A stretch of 25,519 bases of DNA from an uncultured Clostridia bacterium (GTDB lineage Bacteria; Bacillota; Clostridia; Peptostreptococcales; Anaerovoracaceae). The position numbers and the translations under genes are program-made. The stretch spans positions 1 through 25,519 of the forward strand of contig CAKQNZ010000010.1 of the NCBI GenBank assembly GCA_934255435.1. Reading direction: 5' to 3'. The notes under the pieces are model-generated. The model was not told the origin of the DNA and did not search any database. It saw nothing but the letters and a program-made list of their open reading frames with translations. Below, piece after piece: positions 15,358-22,120 of the stretch. Within the stretch, counting starts at the first letter, position 1. The number at the start of each line of letters is the position of its first letter.

Positions 15358-15419
15358 GACGGCAATGGTGGTAAGCAATCAATACTTACACTTCAACGGA
15401 CTATCGCTTATTTGCCGTC
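15358..15419 (-). other. Hairpin downstream of the CorC-type gene
   Basis: GACGGCAA (15358-15365) and TTGCCGTC (15412-15419) are exact complements with a 46-base interior holding a further GTAAG/CTTAC arm. On the minus strand GCATTTTCC follows. It may be a terminator of the gene ending at 15459 or an RNA stability element. Confidence 0.4.
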
Positions 15420-15458
15420 CGTTTCGTATTACAGAGCACATTGCAACATTTTCCGGAA

Positions 15459-16823
15459 TCAGGCTTTCTTCCTGTCGCTGCTGTCTGATGTGTCGTCTTC
15501 GTCTTCCGGCGGTTCCAGATGTTCGATGTTCATCCTGATCTTGTCGATACGATGTCTTTCTTTTGCAACGACGGTGAAGGTGACTTTCGTATTTTTGTTT
15601 ATGATAGTAGTCTCGTCACCGACTTCCGGTATCATATCGAATATGTTCAGCAGCAGACCTGCTGCAGTTTCACATTCGTCGGCTTTTTCAGGCTCGAATC
15701 CTATTATGTCTATGACTTCGGATACAGGCAGCGAGCCGTCTATGAGGAATGTGTCGTCATTGATGGTAACGACATCGTCATCATCGTTCTGTATGTATTC
15801 ATCATCGCTGCTGCCGATTATCTGTTCCATGATATCGGATGATGTGACGATACCGGCAGTGCCGCCGTATTCATCCACAGCGAGAGCGAATTTGTTGCCT
15901 TTGTCCTGCATGATCTGCATCAGACGTTTCACAGGCAGAGTCTCGGAAACTGCGATTATCTCACGGATAGGCAGGTTGTCGTAAGTGACTTCATTGATAG
16001 GCTCATCGTTCCAGTAAAGATCCTTGATGTTGATGAACCCTTCTATGTGGTCCTTGTCGCCACGGCATACAGGGTATCTTGTGTACTTGAATTCCCTGAT
16101 CATATCGAGATTTTCTTTGTATGAAAGCTCCAGATCGAAACATTCCACATCAGTACGTGGAGTCATGATGGAGCAGACCTCCTTGTTGTAAAGGTCAAAG
16201 ATATTGTCCACGAATTCATTCTGTTTAGGGTCGATGAGACCACTCTTGGTGCTTTCGTCGATCAGCAGCTGTATCTCTTCACCTGTATAGACTTCCTGCT
16301 CATCGGCGACATCGTGTCCCATAAGCTTTACTACACCGTTGGTGACGGAGTTGAAAAGCCACATTATGGGTGCGGTCATGTGGTAGAACCATACCAGCGG
16401 CGGTGCTGTGAATCTGGCGTATTTGTCAGTAGAGAATATAGCCAGGGATTTAGGGATCAGTTCACCTACAACTATATGAAGTGCTGTTACCAGGGCAAAC
16501 CCCACAGCAACTGCGATAGCCGAAACTGCAGACTCCGGTATATGCATCATAGCAAGCAGCGGCCTGATGAGCTCCGACACGGCAGGTTCTCCCAGCCATC
16601 CCAGAGCCAGCGAAGCCAGGGTTATACCAAGCTGGCAGGCTGAAAGATATGCGTTGACGTTGTTTGCCACTCTCAGTGCTGCTTTGGCGCCGCTTCGGCC
16701 TTCTTCCTCGGCTATCTGCAGCTGTGACTTGCGGACTCTCACAAGAGCGAACTCCGCCACAACGAAAAATGCATTCATAAGCAGGAAAAATACTACAAGT
16801 ATCAAACTTAGTGCCACTGACAC
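15459..16823 (-). CDS. CorC/CNNM (HlyC/CorC) family membrane protein with CBS domains
   Basis: A 454-residue protein with an N-terminal DUF21/CNNM membrane domain (about 1-190; NAFFVVAEFALVRVR, then CQLGITLASLALGWLGEP and GELIPKSLAI), two CBS domains (about 205-330; MTPRTDVECFD, DEYGGTAGIVTSSDIME) and a C-terminal CorC_HlyC domain. The tail is very acidic (EPPEDEDDTSDSSD). Relatives are linked to magnesium or cobalt export and tolerance, with CBS domains binding nucleotide. I choose the GTG at 16823, since AAAGGAGG (16839-16832) lies eight bases upstream; the longer frame to 16952 covers the leader RNA and lacks such a site. It has its own strong promoter and a structured leader of about 110 bases. 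Confidence 0.9.
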   Translation of the reverse strand: MSVALSLILVVFFLLMNAFFVVAEFALVRVRKSQLQIAEEEGRSGAKAALRVANNVNAYLSACQLGITLASLALGWLGEPAVSELIRPLLAMMHIPESAVSAIAVAVGFALVTALHIVVGELIPKSLAIFSTDKYARFTAPPLVWFYHMTAPIMWLFNSVTNGVVKLMGHDVADEQEVYTGEEIQLLIDESTKSGLIDPKQNEFVDNIFDLYNKEVCSIMTPRTDVECFDLELSYKENLDMIREFKYTRYPVCRGDKDHIEGFINIKDLYWNDEPINEVTYDNLPIREIIAVSETLPVKRLMQIMQDKGNKFALAVDEYGGTAGIVTSSDIMEQIIGSSDDEYIQNDDDDVVTINDDTFLIDGSLPVSEVIDIIGFEPEKADECETAAGLLLNIFDMIPEVGDETTIINKNTKVTFTVVAKERHRIDKIRMNIEHLEPPEDEDDTSDSSDRKKA

Positions 16824-16867
16824 GAAAAAAACCTCCTTTGGTTCACTGTGATATCGATAAATTCTGT

Positions 16868-16914
16868 GCAGGAACATGATATTGCGGTACATACCGCAGC
16901 GATGATACTCCTGC
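16868..16914 (-). other. Two-tier hairpin in the leader of the CorC-type gene
   Basis: An outer arm GCAGGA/TCCTGC (16868-16873/16909-16914) encloses TGCGGT-ACAT-ACCGCA (16883-16898). The internal loops on both sides carry the same TATCAT sequence on the minus strand. It lies between the promoter and the ribosome binding site. A metal-sensing leader would fit the gene, but no known riboswitch consensus is recognised. Confidence 0.5.
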
Positions 16915-16936
16915 AAAATACTGCATGTAATTAAAT

Positions 16937-16965
16937 AGTATAAATCCTTCATATATTTAAGTCAA
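16937..16965 (-). promoter_or_regulatory. Promoter of the CorC-type gene
   Basis: On the minus strand TTGACT (16965-16960), a 17-base spacer and TATACT (16942-16937), each matching consensus at five of six bases. Confidence 0.75.
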
Positions 16966-17033
16966 TTTTATATGCAAAATTTTCACACAGATTTTACCAT
17001 TTTTACAAGCAGGCTTGCTGCAGCACACCGTGT

Positions 17034-17957
17034 TTATTTTTTCTTGTCACTGCTGATCTTCTGAAGCTGGCCTTCCTCCTCCACATGATATTCAAAATTC
17101 TCAGCTCCGGAAGAGCCGTCATCATCGATTTTCGTCAGCTGATATTTTCCATTGCTGAGGACGTCAAGCTGATAGTCTTCGTCTACATTCACTCCCCAGC
17201 ATTCACGGACCTGCTGATAGTTGTCTTTTTCAAGAACATTGTGCCCTGATGATGTATACATTACAGCTGTTTTATATTTCAGGTATGCCCAGGCAGGGAA
17301 AAGTTCTTTCATTGAGTCTTCCATGAGTTCGCCATCGTCCGGTTCGAATGTTTCTTCCAGATGGATCCTGTCGCCATCAGTATATGATACCCTGATCTTC
17401 ACTGGATAGCTGCCACCGGACATGGATATTGCCATATCCTTGAACTTCACATATTCGCTGGAATATGTATATGCGTATACGAAACCGGTATCACCGGTGC
17501 GTTCTGCGCTGAATATCTTCAGTGATACGAAATATTTATCCGGCAGATATTCAGGGCAGCAGAGCTCATCATCTGCATCATGCTGTGCCAGCTGCTGCTG
17601 AAGGCTTTCGATCTGATCCTGTGACAGTCTGTATGCCGCACCGCCGGTCAGATCCTCTTTCAGGAAATGGAGCGCTATGGCTCCTAAGAAGAGAATGACA
17701 GCCAGTATCACTGAAAGTCTCAGCAGTCTGCTGCGACTGCGCTGTCCTGCTTTCTCAAGATGTTCTATCTCTGCACGATCCTGCTCGTCCTGTTTCGGCG
17801 AAGCATCGGCATTCCTGATCTTTTCAAGTTCCTCACGGCATCCGGGACAGACCTTCAGATGATCTTCTATGATTGCATTTGTTGTTTCATTCGTAAGGCC
17901 GTCTACATATGACGGCAGAAGATCTTTTATCATATCACAGTCATTTATCTTTTTCAT
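17034..17957 (-). CDS. zf-HC2 anti-sigma factor, downstream copy
   Basis: A 307-residue single-pass membrane protein. The cytoplasmic zinc-binding anti-sigma domain holds C7, H33, C37 and C40 (CDMIKDLLPSYVDG, DHLKVCPGC). A charged linker leads to one membrane helix (about 79-98, LRLSVILAVILFLGAIALHF) and an extracytoplasmic domain of about 205 residues with no recognised family. It is expected to hold the ECF sigma factor inactive until a signal outside the membrane triggers release. The ATG at 17957 is taken because GGAGG lies six bases upstream; it overlaps the sigma gene end by 17 bases, so the two are translationally coupled. It is the second anti-sigma-like gene of this operon. Confidence 0.85.
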   Translation of the reverse strand: MKKINDCDMIKDLLPSYVDGLTNETTNAIIEDHLKVCPGCREELEKIRNADASPKQDEQDRAEIEHLEKAGQRSRSRLLRLSVILAVILFLGAIALHFLKEDLTGGAAYRLSQDQIESLQQQLAQHDADDELCCPEYLPDKYFVSLKIFSAERTGDTGFVYAYTYSSEYVKFKDMAISMSGGSYPVKIRVSYTDGDRIHLEETFEPDDGELMEDSMKELFPAWAYLKYKTAVMYTSSGHNVLEKDNYQQVRECWGVNVDEDYQLDVLSNGKYQLTKIDDDGSSGAENFEYHVEEEGQLQKISSDKKK

Positions 17958-18444
17958 TTTTTGCCTCCGATCCATTGAGTTTTTCGCGCAGTCTGAGATT
18001 GCCCCGGTAGTAGGTCACCCGGGTCCAGTTTTCGCTGTGTTCCATGATATCACCGATCTGTCTGAAGGAGAGATTGCCGAATATCCGCAGATGCATCACT
18101 TCCCTCATAGCTTCAGGAAGTTCATGCATAGCGTGCAAAATCTCGACTTTGTTTTCTTCGGAAAAGTAATCGGCAGACAGTGTGTTATCGGCAAGATCTG
18201 CGATATCGTCTATATCACAGTGGCGGGGATGCTTCCTGTAGTATTTCAGCAGCTGGTTCTTTGCTATGGCGCAGAGCCACGTGGTGACTCTGCAGGAGCC
18301 GTCATATCGACTGATACTGCGGATCGCCTGATAGAAAGTTTCCTGGGTGAGCTCTTCCGATAAATGGCTGTCGCCGGTCTTTGCATAAAGATATCTGAAC
18401 ACGGTTTTCGAGTATTCTTTGTAGATTTTTTCCGGATCCAGCAT
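17941..18444 (-). CDS. ECF-type RNA polymerase sigma factor
   Basis: A 167-residue group IV sigma factor. Region 2 (about 8-72) includes YSKTVFRYLYAKTGDSHLSE and ELTQETFYQAIRSISRYDG, and region 4 (about 105-155) contains LPEAMREVMHLRIFGNLSFR with the helix-turn-helix. There is no region 3 or extra domain. The ATG at 18444 is used because AAGGGG lies seven bases upstream; a further in-frame ATG at 18462 has no such site. It starts one base after the stop codon of the upstream anti-sigma gene and overlaps the downstream one. Autoregulation through the TGTAAC-N16 promoter at 19624-19650 is likely. Regulon unknown. Confidence 0.92.
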   Translation of the reverse strand: MLDPEKIYKEYSKTVFRYLYAKTGDSHLSEELTQETFYQAIRSISRYDGSCRVTTWLCAIAKNQLLKYYRKHPRHCDIDDIADLADNTLSADYFSEENKVEILHAMHELPEAMREVMHLRIFGNLSFRQIGDIMEHSENWTRVTYYRGNLRLREKLNGSEAKNEKDK

Positions 18445-18445
18445 G

Positions 18446-19564
18446 CTACCACCCCTTGACATAGTTTTTGTTCAGCTTGTCGTTAAGCGAGTCAGGCAGT
18501 TTTATGCACATGACACAGGTCACATCTTCGTCTTCAAAGTCCTCCTGCTCTCGTTCAGAATTGTAAGCTGTATAGTACCAGCGGCCGTCTTTGCAAATGA
18601 ATTCTATGTCGGAACTGTAAAGCCCATCGAGACTGATCTGATAAAGTCTGAGTTCTGGCAGATCATCCCGGAGCTCTGTGTCAGCCATGTCGTCATTCAT
18701 ATCGGAAAGAAATCGTTTTTCTTCGTCCGACAGCGTTATTTTACACTTTTTTTTGTAAGGGTCACCGTTTTTATCTTCACGGTCACTCCACTGCTGGGTC
18801 TCGAACCTGTAGTTTTTTATATCGCAATAGTATTTTTTGAACTTGTCTGTATCTGAAGTGCGGCATGCAAAACCATCATCGTAGTTGTCGTAGAAGAAGG
18901 GCAGGCCTGTGCCGGACTTTACACGGAACATATTTACAGTGTATGTCTTTTTCATGAACTTGTCCCAGCGGCTTACTTTTTCACTTACAGTAAATTCGGG
19001 GACGTCTTTCTCTTCATCTATCGGAAATGCCGAATCTAAGAAGAATAGGCAGTTTTCATCGGACTCTGACAGGTCGAAATAGCTGTATTCATCTCCTTTG
19101 TATGTGAATCTGTTGCCGTCGTGCCAGTAAAGGTTCGTGCTGACTCCGGGACAGGTCATGTCGTTGTACATCTGGTCGTTTTCCTGCCTTTTATCAAGTA
19201 CCAGCATGAGACCTGTAAATACAATAAAGATGGCCATTATGAACAGTCCGATAAGGATCGTGGCACGTCTTGATTTTTTCATGTAGTCGATATCATCGCC
19301 AGGCGGTACGGTATGGACTGCTTTTCTGAGAGACACGTCGTCCTTCATCATCCTGAGCTTCTCTGCGCAGTCCGGGCATTTTTTCAGATGTTCCTCCACC
19401 ATGCGGCATGATGAGCTGCAGGTAGCGCCGTCAGCGTAAAGCGGCAGCAGGTCGTGTATCAGCTCGCAGGGAACTTCAGCATTTTCCTTGCAGGAACTGT
19501 CTGTATCGGTCGCTTCGAAACTGTTATCGCCGGTTTCGTTTTCCATGTGATTCAGTTTGTCCAT
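18446..19564 (-). CDS. zf-HC2 anti-sigma factor, upstream copy
   Basis: A 372-residue single-pass membrane protein. An acidic N-terminal extension precedes the zinc-binding anti-sigma motif with C33, H59, C63 and C66 (CELIHDLLPLYADGA, EHLKKCPDC). One membrane helix spans about 101-123 (ATILIGLFIMAIFIVFTGLM). The outer domain of about 245 residues is rich in Asp, Tyr and Cys and is unlike that of the second copy beyond the general layout. The start at 19564 follows AAAGGAGG with six bases between. The stop codon is one base before the sigma start. Having an anti-sigma gene first and a second one last in the same operon is uncommon; the two may sense different signals. Confidence 0.83.
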   Translation of the reverse strand: MDKLNHMENETGDNSFEATDTDSSCKENAEVPCELIHDLLPLYADGATCSSSCRMVEEHLKKCPDCAEKLRMMKDDVSLRKAVHTVPPGDDIDYMKKSRRATILIGLFIMAIFIVFTGLMLVLDKRQENDQMYNDMTCPGVSTNLYWHDGNRFTYKGDEYSYFDLSESDENCLFFLDSAFPIDEEKDVPEFTVSEKVSRWDKFMKKTYTVNMFRVKSGTGLPFFYDNYDDGFACRTSDTDKFKKYYCDIKNYRFETQQWSDREDKNGDPYKKKCKITLSDEEKRFLSDMNDDMADTELRDDLPELRLYQISLDGLYSSDIEFICKDGRWYYTAYNSEREQEDFEDEDVTCVMCIKLPDSLNDKLNKNYVKGW

Positions 19565-19623
19565 GATGGACCTCCTTTCAGAATAGCCGTGGGGCAGCGT
19601 TGAAAAGTATGTTCTGTAATATT

Positions 19624-19650
19624 GATACCGGAAATCCGGGATTCGTTACA
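19624..19650 (-). promoter_or_regulatory. Candidate ECF-type promoter of the sigma operon
   Basis: On the minus strand TGTAAC (19650-19645), a 16-base spacer and GTATC (19628-19624). The spacer shares ATCC at positions 3-6 and GAT at positions 9-11 with the matching site at 20114-20139. TGTAAC-N16 resembles sigma-W type promoters (TGAAAC-N16-CGTA). Confidence 0.45.
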
Positions 19651-19666
19651 GCAGATAAGAAAAAAA

Positions 19667-20071
19667 TCAGACGCGGATCAACAGCAGGAAGCCGAGTATC
19701 AGGCTGTAATACAGGCAGCCGGTGATGGAAAAAATCAGGCATCGTTTGGCATATGTCGCTTTTCGTATGATACCGACGATGCCTCCGACGATCCCGGCGA
19801 GATGCAGTGCATAGACTGTTTCCAAAATGATGTAAAGGATGATTTCCACAGAATCCAGCAGCGTTGGGGAACTGAATTTGAGTCCCAGAAATGCAAGCCA
19901 CAGACCTGCAAGAGTCCCGATGGTCAGTCCGACAACGGGGGCAATGCGACCTGCCAGTCCGAGACAGGCATAGATATTATAAGGCTGTCTGCAGTTTTCA
20001 GATGAGCTGATGACATACCCGTTACTGCTGCCATCGTTGAAAGTGTAGTTCATAGTATATTTTTTCTTCAT
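19667..20071 (-). CDS. Small membrane protein of unknown function
   Basis: A 134-residue protein that I cannot place in a family. The N-terminus is polar (MNYTFNDGSSNGYVISSSEN), followed by about four membrane segments: IAPVVGLTIGTLAGLWLAFL, a second pair around LLDSVEIILYIILETVYALH and GIVGGIVGII, and a last one near CLYYSLILGFLLLI. The start at 20071 lies downstream of GGGGAG (20087-20082). A weaker ATG six codons on lacks a ribosome binding site. It lies 102 bases upstream of the anti-sigma/sigma operon on the same strand, and its promoter region shares a TGTAAC-N16 sequence with it. This suggests that it belongs to the ECF sigma regulon. Confidence 0.75.
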   Translation of the reverse strand: MKKKYTMNYTFNDGSSNGYVISSSENCRQPYNIYACLGLAGRIAPVVGLTIGTLAGLWLAFLGLKFSSPTLLDSVEIILYIILETVYALHLAGIVGGIVGIIRKATYAKRCLIFSITGCLYYSLILGFLLLIRV

Positions 20072-20113
20072 AGTTACATATTCTCCCCTGAGTATTGGTG
20101 TATATATAAATAT

Positions 20114-20139
20114 AACGTCTGGATCGTGGATATGTTACA
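20114..20139 (-). promoter_or_regulatory. Candidate ECF-type promoter of the small membrane protein gene
   Basis: On the minus strand TGTAAC (20139-20134), a 16-base spacer and CGTT (20117-20114), 42 bases before the start codon. The -35 hexamer, the spacer length and seven spacer bases are the same as in the site at 19624-19650. Confidence 0.5.
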
Positions 20140-20178
20140 TATTTATTTCTCTATGATCAGGGTGGTTATAGTGGTGAT

Positions 20179-20215
20179 GGTAGAGAAACAGACAGTGTTC
20201 GTGAAAAAACCTACT
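20179..20215 (+). repeat. 37-bp inverted-repeat element E1
   Basis: Starts GGTAGAG and ends AACCTACT; the ends pair GGTAG/CTACT with one wobble. Shares AGAAACAGA and TGAAAAA with element E4. The gap to E2 is 67 bases. Confidence 0.7.
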
Positions 20216-20282
20216 GCAGCGTCATGCGCCATGTGATTTGCCTCACTCGGATCCTGTTTCGGCAGCCTGAGCAGAGGCCGAT

Positions 20283-20319
20283 GGCAGAGTTTTTTCACTT
20301 CTTTTCACAAAAACCTGCC
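20283..20319 (+). repeat. 37-bp inverted-repeat element E2
   Basis: Starts GGCAGAG and ends AACCTGCC. The end stem GGCAG/CTGCC carries a compensatory change compared with GGTAG/CTACC in E3. An additional TTTT/AAAA arm lies inside. The gap to E3 is 57 bases. Confidence 0.7.
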
Positions 20320-20376
20320 ATGGATTGGATATATATTACACTATTTACTGACATTCACATGCACGCATCTCGGCAT

Positions 20377-20413
20377 GGTAGGTTTTTAAAATTTTTTTGC
20401 TGATTTCTCTACC
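20377..20413 (-). repeat. 37-bp inverted-repeat element E3
   Basis: On the minus strand it starts GGTAGAG and ends AACCTACC, with a perfect 5-bp end stem and an A/T-rich middle. The plus-strand left end also pairs with the right end of E2 over 14 bp (20309-20322/20374-20387, one wobble). Confidence 0.7.
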
Positions 20414-20480
20414 ATTGGATGCCTTATTCAATGATTTTGCAGATGATCTTCGGGTCAAAATCGTGAGTGACCAGAGTGAC

Positions 20481-20517
20481 GGTAGGTTTTTCATGAAAAA
20501 AGCTCTGTTTTTCTACT
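20481..20517 (-). repeat. 37-bp inverted-repeat element E4
   Basis: On the minus strand it starts AGTAGAA and ends AACCTACC. The middle holds the 14-base palindrome TTTTTCATGAAAAA. 25 of 37 positions match E1. The gap from E3 is 67 bases. Confidence 0.65.
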
Positions 20518-20727
20518 CTCTATATAATATAAGATGCTTTTGCAGCCGAATAATTTCAAATATGTTTATATTTTTTATTTTTTTGGATAAAAGTATCATG
20601 CCAGTGCTTGACGGACGAGCGTTCACTAGCCTGAGGATGAATTCTACAGGATATACGGCGCAGAGTGAGTGTAGCGAAGATGCCCCTCAAAAATAGAAGA
20701 TTTCATCACGTATATACTTTCATATTG

Positions 20728-20758
20728 CAAAACACCGGTTAACATGACCGGTATTTTG
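20728..20758. terminator. Orphan intrinsic terminator
   Basis: CAAAACACCGGT (20728-20739) pairs with ACCGGTATTTTG (20747-20758) with one mismatch and a 7-base loop. TTTT ends the stem in both directions. No gene leads into it on the plus strand for more than 700 bases, so an untranslated RNA may end here. Confidence 0.65.
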
Positions 20759-20776
20759 TGGTAGTCTTAAATCATA

Positions 20777-20801
20777 GGCAGATCCAAGCGCGAGGTCTGC
20801 C
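20777..20801 (+). other. Leader hairpin before the dehydrogenase gene
   Basis: GGCAGATC (20777-20784) pairs with GGTCTGCC (20794-20801) with one wobble and a 9-base loop. No T tract follows. Confidence 0.4.
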
Positions 20802-20906
20802 GTGCCGATAGTATATGATATCCGGGCATTCAGCAGCAGAGCGGATGATCTCTGACCGGCTGCGGGATGAACCGGCCATAATTTATATAAAAGGAGTACA
20901 GATAAA

Positions 20907-21851
20907 ATGAAAATAGCAGTTCTTGAACCTCTGGGAATACCCTACGAGGAACTGAAAGAAAAAGTGGAAAAGGCAGCAGGCCCGGAAAACGAGGTGGTCT
21001 GCTACGAAACGAGAGAGGAAGACACGCAGACCCTTATCGAAAGAAGCCTGGGAGCAGACATGGTGGTGCTTTCCAACTTTAAATACGGCAGGGACGTAAT
21101 GGAAAAATGCCCTGGCCTTAAATACATCTGCGTCGCATTCACCGGCTACGACCATGTGGATATGGACTACTGCCGTGAAAAAGGCATCACTGTGTCCAAC
21201 TGCGCAGGCTATTCCACAGTGGCAGTGGCGGATCTGGTGTTCGGATTCGTCATCGACCTTTACAGAAACATAATCAGATGCAACGAAGTGGTCAGGGAAA
21301 GCGGCATCAAAGCAGGCCTCATCGGACCGGAACTGGAAGGGAAGACTTTCGGCATCATCGGCGCAGGCGCCATCGGCACGAGAGTGGCAAGGATAGCTCA
21401 GGCATTTGGCTGCAGGACGCTGGCATATTCCAGGACGAAAAAAGACATCGATGGTCTGGATTTCGTGGATCTCAACACACTGATGTCAGAGAGCGATATA
21501 GTGTCGGTGCATGTACCTCAGACAAAGGAAACCACCGGTCTGATAAACAGTGATAAGATAGCCCTCATGAAAAAAGATGCAGTGCTCATCAACACTGCCC
21601 GTGGTCCTATCGTTGACAGTCAGGCTCTGGCGGATGCACTGAACGAAAGCCGTATAGCCGGTGCAGCGGTGGACGTGTTCGAAACAGAGCCGCCGATCGA
21701 TCCGGCACACCCGCTGCTGACTGCAAAGAACTGCATCGCAACGCCGCACATCGCATTCGCATCGGTGCAGGCAATGTACAAGAGAGCAGATATCGTGTGT
21801 GAGAATATAAAGGCGTACCTGGCAGGCAGTCCGGTGAATCTGGTGAAATAA
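20907..21851 (+). CDS. NAD-dependent D-2-hydroxyacid dehydrogenase
   Basis: A 314-residue enzyme that interconverts a 2-oxoacid and a D-2-hydroxyacid with NAD(H) in the cytoplasm. The Rossmann motif GIIGAGAIG is at 149-157. The catalytic triad is R232 (NTARGPIVD), E261 (FETEPP) and H281 (TPHIAF). The substrate loop near VAFTGYDHVD (76-85) is of the general glycerate/hydroxypyruvate and 2-oxoacid reductase type rather than classical D-lactate dehydrogenase. The ATG at 20907 follows AAAGGAG (20890-20896) with ten bases between. It has an isolated position with a long leader and a structured region just after the stop codon. The true substrate cannot be read from sequence. Confidence 0.92.
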   Translation: MKIAVLEPLGIPYEELKEKVEKAAGPENEVVCYETREEDTQTLIERSLGADMVVLSNFKYGRDVMEKCPGLKYICVAFTGYDHVDMDYCREKGITVSNCAGYSTVAVADLVFGFVIDLYRNIIRCNEVVRESGIKAGLIGPELEGKTFGIIGAGAIGTRVARIAQAFGCRTLAYSRTKKDIDGLDFVDLNTLMSESDIVSVHVPQTKETTGLINSDKIALMKKDAVLINTARGPIVDSQALADALNESRIAGAAVDVFETEPPIDPAHPLLTAKNCIATPHIAFASVQAMYKRADIVCENIKAYLAGSPVNLVK

Positions 21852-21852
21852 C

Positions 21853-21921
21853 GGGAGCCTTTGGGGTAGCGGGACCGGAGCCGCAGTACTTCGGTGAAAA
21901 GTATCGAAAACATGTGCTCCC
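21853..21921 (+). other. Possible three-way junction RNA after the dehydrogenase gene
   Basis: An outer stem GGGAGC/GCTCCC (21853-21858/21916-21921) encloses GCGG/CCGC (21869-21872/21881-21884) and TACTT/AAGTA (21887-21891/21899-21903). It begins one base after the stop codon and no T tract follows. The rest of the gap to 22120 shows only a 10-bp palindrome (22041-22050). Confidence 0.4.
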
Positions 21922-22120
21922 AGAGTAAAAACGACCCATTTTGACTGATGGCACTGCGGCGGACATCCAGTCGCCGGCACTTTACCGCCCGGAATTGAGC
22001 GTAAAATCAGCAGATATCGAAAAATGCAGGAAACTGTCGGGTATCGATACATTCCGAGTCGGGAAAGTCATTGCAGCCGGATGAAGATGAAGCGGACTTA
22101 CAGAGAAAGAAGATGATAAT

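Larger units (their letters stand above)
20072..20906. other. Long gene-free region with ordered repeats
   Basis: These 835 bases hold no supported gene. They contain an ECF-like promoter (20114-20139), four 37-bp inverted-repeat elements (20179-20517), an AT-rich stretch (20521-20600), an orphan terminator (20728-20758) and a hairpin (20777-20801) in the leader of the dehydrogenase gene. A 99-codon plus-strand frame from 20397 lacks a ribosome binding site and overlaps two elements. Confidence 0.6.

Noticed and set aside
16824..16952. N-terminal 43-residue extension of the CorC-type protein
   Set aside because: It covers the leader hairpin and part of the promoter region, has no ribosome binding site and does not resemble the family.
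20179..20517. CRISPR array
   Set aside because: The 37-bp elements occur in both orientations, the gaps are 57-67 bases, the element middles vary greatly and no cas genes are nearby.
20397..20696. Plus-strand 99-codon frame in the repeat region
   Set aside because: No ribosome binding site, overlap with two repeat elements and an A/T-rich low-complexity stretch.
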